Part shown: piece by piece, positions 57,758 through 64,000 of the stretch
Numbering within the stretch: the stretch's first letter is position 1
How the letters are laid out: every line of letters starts with the position of its first letter
NCBI RefSeq assembly: GCF_017353515.1
Contig: NZ_JAFMPY010000004.1
Location: 186,001-250,000, forward strand
Source: Jiella sonneratiae
Lineage (GTDB): Bacteria > Pseudomonadota > Alphaproteobacteria > Rhizobiales > Rhizobiaceae
DNA length: 64,000 nucleotides
Reading direction: 5' to 3'
Position numbers and translations under genes: made by a program
The notes under the pieces: model-generated
What the model was told of the DNA's origin: nothing
Database searches by the model: none
The model's input: only the letters and a program-made list of their open reading frames with translations

Positions 57758-58729
57758 TCACTCGGCCGCGACCGGCGCGACCGGCGCGGCGGGGCCGGGG
57801 CGGGGACGATGCGGCCGCACCAGCCGGGTACCCGGCAGATGCGTCGGCTTGGCGTTCAGCTCCGATGGCGGCAGGTTGGCGAGGCTGTCGCGGATGTGGT
57901 CGACGAGCGCCGAGACGACCGGGCTGTCGGCGCTGCGCGCCCGGATGACGCCGATCTCGTTGTCCCGCAGCCGCGGGAAGCCGTCGCGCTCGCCGAGAAC
58001 CCGCATTCCCGGCCGCAGGGCGCATTCCGGCAGGACGCCCACGGCGAGGCCCGCGAGCACCGCCGAGGCGACGATCTGTGCCGACCATGACGAGAACAGC
58101 ACCTTGTGGCGCCGGCCCGCCGCCTCCAGCGCCTTCAGCCCCTCCGCCCGCCAGGAGCAGCTGTGGCGCCCGAGCGCCAGCGGCAGCACCGCCTCCTCGT
58201 GCACGTCGTGGGCGGCCGAGGTCATGAAGTGCAGCGGTTCGCGGCGGACGATCTCCGGCATCACCGCCCCGACCGTGCAGTCGGCGACGAGGGCGACGTC
58301 GAGCCGGCCCCGGTCGACGTGCTCGGCAAGGTTCGACGAGGGCTCGCAGGCGATCTGCAGCTCGACCAGCGGGTTCGAGCGGCTGAAGCGGGCGAGGATC
58401 TCGGGCAGGAAGCGCTCGGCATAGTCGTCCGGCAGGCCGATGCGCACCTGGCCCTGCATGGCATCCGGATCGAAGGCGGAGAGCGTCTCCTGGCTGAGGC
58501 TCAGCATCCGCCTGGCATAGACGAGGAGGCGCGAGCCCGCGTCGGTGACCTGGATCGTCCGGCCGGTGCGCTCGAACACCGCGACGCCGAGCCGTTCCTC
58601 CAGCCGCCGGATCTGCATCGACACCGCCGACTGGGTCTTGAAGACCTCCTCGGCGGCCCTGGTGAAGCTGCCGGCGTCGACGATGGCGACGAAGCTGCGC
58701 AACTGGTCGAGATCGAGCGGGGTGGCCAT
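57758..58729 (-). CDS. LysR-family transcriptional regulator
   Basis: A 323-residue LysR regulator. The HTH is in LDQLRSFVAIVDAGSFTRAA...KTQSAVSMQIRRLE near the N-terminus, and the C-terminal part is the effector-binding fold (QGQVRIGLPDDYAERFLP). It is divergent from the DUF1127 gene and may control it or itself. The ATG at 58729 is chosen; an ATG at 58741 would add four residues. Confidence 0.9.
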   Translation of the reverse strand: MATPLDLDQLRSFVAIVDAGSFTRAAEEVFKTQSAVSMQIRRLEERLGVAVFERTGRTIQVTDAGSRLLVYARRMLSLSQETLSAFDPDAMQGQVRIGLPDDYAERFLPEILARFSRSNPLVELQIACEPSSNLAEHVDRGRLDVALVADCTVGAVMPEIVRREPLHFMTSAAHDVHEEAVLPLALGRHSCSWRAEGLKALEAAGRRHKVLFSSWSAQIVASAVLAGLAVGVLPECALRPGMRVLGERDGFPRLRDNEIGVIRARSADSPVVSALVDHIRDSLANLPPSELNAKPTHLPGTRLVRPHRPRPGPAAPVAPVAAE

Positions 58730-58763
58730 GGGCTGTCTCATCAATGGATGTGATGTCAGAGAT

Positions 58764-58810
58764 TATCAACATTCGTTGGTGTGATCAATCGCGCGGACGT
58801 ATGGTGATCA
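58764..58810. promoter_or_regulatory. Candidate regulator sites upstream of the LysR gene
   Basis: ATCAAC-ATTC-GTTGGT at 58764-58779 is an imperfect inverted repeat of the T-N11-A LysR type, and two TGATCA palindromes lie at 58782-58787 and 58805-58810 (23 bp apart). They sit between the divergent genes, where a LysR protein would bind. Based on pattern only. Confidence 0.35.
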
Positions 58811-58831
58811 TGTCAGGAACAATTCGGGGGA

Positions 58832-58878
58832 GGGCGCTGCCCATCGCTTCGGCGACGGCAGGGCGCCCCCGCTTTTTT
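58832..58878 (+). terminator. Terminator-like hairpin in the leader of the DUF1127 gene
   Basis: GGGCGCTGCC (58832-58841) pairs with GGCAGGGCGCCC (58857-58868) with one bulge, followed by a T6 run (58873-58878). It lies 33 bp before the DUF1127 ATG, on the same strand. It can act as an attenuator, or mark the 3' end of a small RNA encoded between the LysR gene and DUF1127. Confidence 0.6.
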
Positions 58879-58910
58879 CCGGCGACAGTGGCTGCGAAAG
58901 GAGACAAGCC

Positions 58911-59183
58911 ATGACGATCACCGCGAGACCCACCCCCGCTTCGGCCAGCCGGTTTCTGGCCGGGACCCGCCTCTTCGCCACCGCCGCCCGCGCGATCGTC
59001 AAAACCATGGTCAACCGTCGCCGCGTGCAGGCCCTCGCCGACATGCCGGACCATGTCCTCGCCGACATCGGCATTCGCCGCGACGACGTCGCCTTCGCGC
59101 TCGGCGCCGACTGGCGCGAGGATCCGAGCTACAAGCTGGCGCTGATCGCCGCGCGCCGGCGACGGGACGTCCTGGAAGGCTGA
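58911..59183 (+). CDS. DUF1127 (YjiS-like) protein
   Basis: A 90-residue basic protein whose C-terminal half contains the DUF1127 motif RRRVQALADMPDHVLADIGI. In alphaproteobacteria these proteins affect phosphate and stress responses and RNA turnover. A strong AAAGGAGA ribosome-binding site precedes the ATG. A terminator-like hairpin lies just upstream. Confidence 0.88.
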   Translation: MTITARPTPASASRFLAGTRLFATAARAIVKTMVNRRRVQALADMPDHVLADIGIRRDDVAFALGADWREDPSYKLALIAARRRRDVLEG

Positions 59184-59343
59184 GCGCCCCCGCCAAGTCC
59201 CGGCGCTCCCGCGACGCCGGGCCGCCCTCCACGACGCTCGCAACGGCCGGTCATCCCGCAGGGTGGCCGGCCGTTTGCGTTGGGTGGCCGGCCGTTTGCG
59301 TTGGGGCGCGGTTTGGGAGCGGCCCCGTCACATGCGGAATGCT

Positions 59344-60312
59344 TCAGTCGCGCGTCTCGCCGTTGCGCGGCGCCGGCGCGAAAACCTCCATCATGCGCCG
59401 GGCATAGTCGCGCTGGAAGGCGAGCGCCGCCTCGGCGAGACCCTCGGCGGCATTGCCCGGCGTCTGCGGCTTGTCGCCGCCCTCGGCGCCGGAGCGCGGC
59501 CCGCCGGCCGGAAGAGCCTTGCCGGCCGCAGGCGGCGGCGTCTCCTGCGGCGACGTCGGCGCGCGCCTTTCGCCGCGCATGAATTCCTCCATCAGCGCCA
59601 GATACGGCGGAAACGGCAGTTCGGGCAGGCTGCGTTCCCGCGACGGGCCGGAAGCGGCCTCGCGCCGGGGGGCGGACGAGGTTTCGGGCGGCAGCCAGGG
59701 CAGCGTGCCGGTCAGCGCGTTGGCGAACAGGCGGCTCAGATAGTCAGAGCCGGGCAACTGCGGCGCGGACTTGCGCGGCCGCGCCTCGTCGGAGGGCCGG
59801 CCCATCGCCTCGACGGCATTGGCGCTGCGCCTCAGCATTTCGGCGATGGCGCCGGGATAGTTGCCCTCGACGAGTTCCTTCGGCTGGCTGCGGGTGAGAT
59901 TGGCGAACATCATCTGCAGCATCGTGCCGATGGTCATCACCGAGATGTTGCGCATCATCGTCTCGACGGTGTCGGGCGCGACGCCACTCGCCACCGAGAC
60001 GTGGCGGGCGACCGCCGAGACGAGTTCCTGGGACCCGAAGAGCGAGCGGGAGAGATCGCCGGCGAACGGGCTCATCGCTCCGCCGAAGGCGACGTCCGAC
60101 GCCTCGGTGTTGAGGAAGGGCTTGTAGTGCCGGGAGATTTCGCTCCAGGCGCCGGGCACGATCATCGCCCGCTGCAGCGCGAGGGCAAAGGCCGGCGCCA
60201 GCGCCGTCATGGTCTTGCGCAGTTCCTCGTGGCTGAGATTGAAGGCGTCGGCGAGCCGGTCCGCGCCGATGCCGGAATCGCTTGCCGTGAGCCAGTCGAA
60301 GAAGTCCGTCAT
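59344..60312 (-). CDS. Conserved protein with DUF937-like N-terminus
   Basis: A 322-residue protein. Residues 1-165 resemble the helical DUF937/YidB domain (SVASGVAPDTVETMMRNI, AMSPFAGDLSRSLFGS), with a Met-rich segment MTIGTMLQMM. The C-terminal half is Pro/Ala-rich and probably disordered, ending in an amphipathic segment (LAEAALAFQRDYARRMMEV). No signal peptide is seen. Function unknown; in other bacteria the gene is found in varied contexts. Confidence 0.6.
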   Translation of the reverse strand: MTDFFDWLTASDSGIGADRLADAFNLSHEELRKTMTALAPAFALALQRAMIVPGAWSEISRHYKPFLNTEASDVAFGGAMSPFAGDLSRSLFGSQELVSAVARHVSVASGVAPDTVETMMRNISVMTIGTMLQMMFANLTRSQPKELVEGNYPGAIAEMLRRSANAVEAMGRPSDEARPRKSAPQLPGSDYLSRLFANALTGTLPWLPPETSSAPRREAASGPSRERSLPELPFPPYLALMEEFMRGERRAPTSPQETPPPAAGKALPAGGPRSGAEGGDKPQTPGNAAEGLAEAALAFQRDYARRMMEVFAPAPRNGETRD

Positions 60313-60409
60313 GGTCGGCCCTGCCGCTCGGGTGCCCGTGCCAAGGGTCCGATGCTACAGCATCGCCGCAGAAAGCAAAGGGGAATTTCGGGGCCTGCGG
60401 CGCCCGGCC

Positions 60410-61783
60410 TCAGTAGGACAGGTGCTTGAAGAGTCTGGGCATCGAGCGCTCCCACTGCCCCTCCCACAGCCGCACCAGCTCCTCCGCCGAGGTGGTGCCG
60501 CGGGCGACGACCTCCTCGAGCGGCGCGAGGAAGAAGCTCTCGTCGTTGCCTTCCTCGTTCAGCCGGCCGCGCGCCTTCAGGCCCTGCCGCGCCAGCTCCA
60601 CCGTCCGGCGCGCGAGATCGAGGACCGTCCCGTCCCGGAACCGGGTGCGGAACCCGTCGCGCGGCACCGCCGAGCGCATGGCGTTCACTTCCTCAAAGCT
60701 CCAGTCGGCGGTCATCGCGTCGACGTCAGCCAGCGTCGCCCCGTCATAGAGCAGGCCGACCCAGTAGGCGGGCAAAGCGCAGATCCGCCGCCACGGGCCG
60801 CCGTCGGCCCCGCGCATCTCGATGAAGCGCTTCAGCCTGACGTCCGGGAACAGCGTCGACAGGTGGTTGGTCCAGTCGCCCATCTGCGGCTCGGGATCGT
60901 CGATCTCGCCCTTCAGCGCGCCGTCCATGAACTGCCGGAAGGTGACGTGGGTGGCGTCGTGGTAGCGCCCGTTGCGGGTGACGAAATACATCGGCACGTC
61001 GAGCGCCCATTCGACATAGTGGCGATAGGAGAAATCCGGCTCGAAGACGAAGGGCAGAAGGCCCGAGCGCTGGTTGTCGACGTCCTTCCAGACCTCCGAG
61101 CGCCAGGAGACGAGGCCGTTCGGCGCGCCTTCGGTGAAGGGCGAATGGGCGAACAGCGCCGAGGCGACCGGCTGCAGCTTCATGCCGACGCGCATCTTGC
61201 GGCGCATGTCGGCCTCGTCGGAGAAGTCGAGATTGACCTGGATCGTCGTCGTGCGCAGCATCATGTCGAGCCCGCGCGTCCCGACCTTCGGCATGTAGCG
61301 CCGCATGATGTCGTAGCGCGACTTCGGCATGATGGGGGTTTCGGCGAGCGTCCAGAGCGGCGAGGAGCCGATGCCGAGAAAGCCGATGCCGAGATCCTTG
61401 GCGACGGCACGCACCTCGGCGAGATGGGCGTTGGATTCGCGGCAGGTGGCGTGGATCGTCTCGAGCGGCGCGCCCGACAGCTCGAACTGGCCGCCGGGCT
61501 CGAGCGAGATCGCGCCCTGGCCCGCGGCGCCGTAAAGGCCGATGATCCGCCCGTCGTCGACGATCGGCTCCCAGCCGGAGAGCGAGCGCATGCCTTCGAG
61601 GATGGCGCGGATGCCGCGTTCCCCTTCGTACGGAACGGGGGAGAGATCCTCGACGTAATAGCCGAACTTCTCGTGTTCCGTGCCGATGCGGAAGGCCTCG
61701 GCCGGCTTCTCGCCGCCGGCGAGATGTCCGACGAGATCGTCGATCGTCGAGACAGGGGTCAGATCGGTCGTATCGCGCGCCAT
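60410..61783 (-). CDS. gshA: Glutamate-cysteine ligase (alphaproteobacterial/plant type)
   Basis: A 457-residue GshA of the plant/alphaproteobacterial class: GTEHEKFGYY near the N-terminus, IVDDGRIIGL, GAISLEPGGQFELSG, QVNLDFSDEADMRRKM and DWTNHLSTLFPDVRLKRFIE. It catalyses the first step of glutathione synthesis. The length is typical of rhizobial enzymes. The ATG at 61783 starts MARDT; an ATG at 61792 would add three residues. rsmE lies upstream on the same strand with a 157-bp gap. Confidence 0.94.
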   Translation of the reverse strand: MARDTTDLTPVSTIDDLVGHLAGGEKPAEAFRIGTEHEKFGYYVEDLSPVPYEGERGIRAILEGMRSLSGWEPIVDDGRIIGLYGAAGQGAISLEPGGQFELSGAPLETIHATCRESNAHLAEVRAVAKDLGIGFLGIGSSPLWTLAETPIMPKSRYDIMRRYMPKVGTRGLDMMLRTTTIQVNLDFSDEADMRRKMRVGMKLQPVASALFAHSPFTEGAPNGLVSWRSEVWKDVDNQRSGLLPFVFEPDFSYRHYVEWALDVPMYFVTRNGRYHDATHVTFRQFMDGALKGEIDDPEPQMGDWTNHLSTLFPDVRLKRFIEMRGADGGPWRRICALPAYWVGLLYDGATLADVDAMTADWSFEEVNAMRSAVPRDGFRTRFRDGTVLDLARRTVELARQGLKARGRLNEEGNDESFFLAPLEEVVARGTTSAEELVRLWEGQWERSMPRLFKHLSY

Positions 61784-61940
61784 TTTTCGCATTCCGTTCG
61801 TTGCGCAAGCGCCGTCCCTCCGGCGCGCGGAACCGGCCATTCCACGAGGGCGGGTCTGCCCAAAATCGCCGTCCGGCGCAAGACGGCTGGCGTTGACGGC
61901 GCGGTCAGCGGAACCGGAGGGTTTCGAAGGCGCCGCCGTC

Positions 61941-62678
61941 CTACCAGTCGCCGATCGTCGCCTGCACCACCGCCAGCGCCGCGACGGCGGCGGTGTCGGC
62001 GCGCAGGATCCTCGGTCCGAGCGAGATCGCGGTGACGTCAGGCTCGGCGAGGAGCCGCTCGCGCTCTTCGCCCGAAAATCCGCCCTCCGGGCCGATCAGC
62101 AGCGACAGCGGACCCTTTGGCAGGCCGGCAAGGGTCGCGACCGGGCTTTCGGCATCCTCCCGCTCGTCGCAGAAGACCATCGGCCCGCGCCCGCGATATT
62201 CGGCGAGGGCGGCGTCGAACTTCAGCGGTTCGCGGCAGTCGGGGATCGTCAGGATGCCGCACTGCTCGGCCGCCTCGACGGCGTTGGCGCGCATCCGCTC
62301 GACATTCACCCGGCTCGCCTGGACGTGCTGGGTCATCACCGGCTGCAGGATGCCGGCGCCCATCTCCACCGCCTTCTGCACCATGTAGTCGAGCCGCGCG
62401 TGCTTCAGCGGCGCGAAGAGATAGGCGAGCGTCGGCGCCTTCGTCTGTTCGCGCAGCCGCGCCGTCGCGACGAGGCCGGCCTTCTTCTTGCCCGTCCGCT
62501 CGATGCGGCAGCGCCATTCGCCGTCGCGGCCGTTGAAGGCGAGGACGGTGGCGCCGTCGTCGAGGCGCAGGACCGACAGGAGATAGTTGACCTGCGCAGG
62601 CTCCAGCGGCACGGCGCCGTCCTCTGACAGCTCGGCCTCAAGGTACAGTCTCGGACTGCGGAAATCATAGTCGGGCAT
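61941..62678 (-). CDS. rsmE: 16S rRNA (uracil1498-N3)-methyltransferase
   Basis: A 245-residue RsmE: the SPOUT knot with LLIGPEGGFSGEERERL and ISLGPRILRADTAAVAAL at the C-terminus, and a PUA-like N-terminal domain. It methylates U1498 of 16S rRNA. It lies upstream of gshA on the same strand, the arrangement of many Hyphomicrobiales. Confidence 0.95.
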   Translation of the reverse strand: MPDYDFRSPRLYLEAELSEDGAVPLEPAQVNYLLSVLRLDDGATVLAFNGRDGEWRCRIERTGKKKAGLVATARLREQTKAPTLAYLFAPLKHARLDYMVQKAVEMGAGILQPVMTQHVQASRVNVERMRANAVEAAEQCGILTIPDCREPLKFDAALAEYRGRGPMVFCDEREDAESPVATLAGLPKGPLSLLIGPEGGFSGEERERLLAEPDVTAISLGPRILRADTAAVAALAVVQATIGDW

Positions 62679-62751
62679 GCTCGTCTTGCCTCGTTGATCG
62701 AGAGAGGGAGGCGATGATCTTCACCCATCCTCCCGCTCTCGCTTCTCGGGT

Positions 62752-62800
62752 GCGCATGGTCTCTTCCGGAAACCGCATCCCGCTTTTCGGGATCGTGCTC
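62752..62800. repeat. Short palindromic intergenic unit
   Basis: GCGCATGGTCTCTTCCGGAA followed by CCGCTTTTCGGGATCGTGC folds into an imperfect hairpin and is similar to the unit at 54718-54763. It is the common Hyphomicrobiales type. It lies in the divergent region between rsmE and the SDR gene. Confidence 0.65.
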
Positions 62801-62870
62801 CGGCCTCGCAACCTAAGCGGCGACGCACCGTTGTCAGCGCAAATCATCCAGTCTTGCGAAGGGACGTTTC

Positions 62871-63668
62871 ATGGATTTGCAGATCCGCGGCAAGGTCGCG
62901 CTGATCACCGGCGCAACCGACGGCATGGGTTTTGCCACGGCGAAGATCCTCGCCGAGGAGGGATGCCGGCTGGTGCTCTCCGACCTCAAGATCGACGAGC
63001 TCGAACGCGACGCGGCCGCGCTGCCGACCGAGGTCCTGTGCGTCGCCGCCGACGTCACCCGCCAGGCCGACGTCGACACCATGGCCCGCAAGGGCCGGGA
63101 AAAGTTCGGCACGATCGACATCGTCGTCCATACGTCGGGCATCACCGGGGCGAAGGGCGATCCGCTCGACATGACCGACGAGGACTATCTGGAGGCATGG
63201 CAGATCGACTTCATGTCGGCGGTGCGCGTCGCCCGGGCGACCTTTCCGGCGATGCGCGAGAAGGGCTGGGGCCGCTTCGTCTGCATCACCTCCGAAAACG
63301 CCGTCCAGCCCTATTGGGAGGAGGCGACCTACAACACCGCCAAGGCGGCGCTCGCCGCCTTCGTCAAGAATCTCTCCTACGAGGAAGCCAAGCACGGCAT
63401 CCTCTGCAACACCGTCTCGCCGGCCTTCATCGAGACGGCGATGACCGACGGCATGATGGAAAAGCGCGCCAAGGAACTCGGCGTCTCCTTCGACGAGGCC
63501 GTCGAGAGCTTCCTCGACGAGGAGCGGCCGGGCATCGCGCTGAAGCGCCGGGGCCGGGTCGACGAGGTGGCAGCGGCGATCGCGCTGATCGTCTCGGAAC
63601 GCGGCTCCTTCATCAACGGCTCGAACATGCGGGTCGACGGCGGCTCGGTGCAGGCCGTGCAGAACTAG
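62871..63668 (+). CDS. Short-chain dehydrogenase/reductase
   Basis: A 265-residue SDR: ALITGATDGMGFATAKIL (NAD(P)-binding), VVHTSGITGAKGD in the NNAG position (here HTSG), and YNTAKAALAAFVKNLS (YxxxK). HTSG instead of NNAG suggests a specialised SDR, such as a 3-oxoacyl or steroid-type enzyme. No operon partner is seen. Repeat copy C starts directly after its stop. Confidence 0.85.
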   Translation: MDLQIRGKVALITGATDGMGFATAKILAEEGCRLVLSDLKIDELERDAAALPTEVLCVAADVTRQADVDTMARKGREKFGTIDIVVHTSGITGAKGDPLDMTDEDYLEAWQIDFMSAVRVARATFPAMREKGWGRFVCITSENAVQPYWEEATYNTAKAALAAFVKNLSYEEAKHGILCNTVSPAFIETAMTDGMMEKRAKELGVSFDEAVESFLDEERPGIALKRRGRVDEVAAAIALIVSERGSFINGSNMRVDGGSVQAVQN

Positions 63669-63822
63669 CGGATCGAATTCGACACGTGTGTCCCGATCGG
63701 GTGAGGCGTCGGATCGAATGTCGAAGTCGCAAAATCCACCAGGATCATAACGGTGGCTCGCGGTCTTTCGATTCCGACGTTTGCCGGGCGGTCTCCGCAA
63801 GACGGTACCCGATGTCGGAATC
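63669..63822 (+). repeat. Dispersed intergenic repeat, copy C
   Basis: Starts one base after the SDR stop codon. First hairpin: TTCGACA...TGTCGAA. Spacer: AAAATCCACCAGGATCATAA. Second hairpin: a perfect 9-bp stem GATTCCGAC (63770-63778) with GTCGGAATC (63814-63822). It is the best-formed copy. Confidence 0.8.
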
Positions 63823-64000
63823 GGAACATGGTCGATGTCATCCCATCCGGGCCTCGGTGCCGCCGCGCCGCCGGCCCGGGATCGCATCCGGCAGGACCAG
63901 CGAGGCTCTTCGTCGGCCCCGCTGGCCAGGGCTTCGGCCGGCCGGCCGGAGCGATCGCAATCAGGCGGCGCCCGAACGCGGCGAACCGATCAGCCGCTCG
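63823..64000 (-). other. Window end, possible 3' end of a minus-strand gene
   Basis: A minus-strand frame ends with TGA at 63961-63963, reading ERLIGSPRSGAA* back to the edge of the window. This is too short to identify. The preceding 140 bp show no gene. Confidence 0.25.

Overview
The window looks like chromosome from a high-GC alphaproteobacterium, most likely of the Hyphomicrobiales (Rhizobiales). Pointers are the Ku–LigD end-joining pair, the 457-residue alphaproteobacterial type of GshA, a DUF1127 protein, a perfect CtrA-type box (TTAA-N7-TTAA), GC-rich intergenic palindromes typical of rhizobial genomes, and strong G/C bias at third codon positions. This placement is inference from gene content. 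I see no transposase, integrase, phage gene or CRISPR array.

Layout. 1-5 kb: 3' end of an exopolyphosphatase gene, a membrane-anchored pentapeptide-repeat protein, a cupin and a ClC channel with CBS domains. 5-8.4 kb: an unusual class I methyltransferase divergent from a membrane GGDEF-EAL protein, with a CtrA box between them. 8.5-20.8 kb: a surface-glycan locus with two FkbM methyltransferases, a sugar epimerase/dehydratase, a radical SAM/SPASM enzyme, a GT4-like glycosyltransferase, a sulfotransferase-like protein, a family 2 glycosyltransferase, the CDP-hexose genes rfbF, rfbG and an rfbC homologue, and a TPR-OGT-like (GT41) glycosyltransferase. A (CT)15 tract sits just upstream of rfbF, inside a small frame that overlaps both neighbours. 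21-27 kb: a degenerate receiver protein, a DapA-superfamily enzyme, a secreted di-heme-type protein, a decayed gene and a zinc alcohol dehydrogenase. 27.6-30.6 kb: a KaiC-like ATPase, an HWE-type histidine kinase and a receiver protein.

30.6-40.6 kb is a sugar or polyol catabolic locus: a seven-gene minus-strand operon (split transketolase, FGGY kinase, ribose-type ABC transporter, SDR) faces a SorC regulator followed by a second SDR. 40.7-48.7 kb is a sugar-acid locus: a LacI regulator, a TctABC transporter, and a divergent IlvD/Edd dehydratase with a DapA-superfamily enzyme and an RraA-like protein. 49-64 kb is mostly housekeeping: tRNA-Ala(CGC), YggT, DUF167, a secreted protein, Ku and LigD, XseA, a pentapeptide-repeat protein, LysR, DUF1127, a DUF937-like protein, GshA, RsmE and an SDR.

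A dispersed, structured intergenic repeat (three near-full copies and two partial ones) recurs through the window. The full copies begin immediately after a stop codon in the same orientation as the preceding gene. With the repeat tract upstream of rfbF, the split-transketolase operon, the radical SAM glycan locus and the KaiC-kinase-receiver cluster, it is the most interesting signal here.
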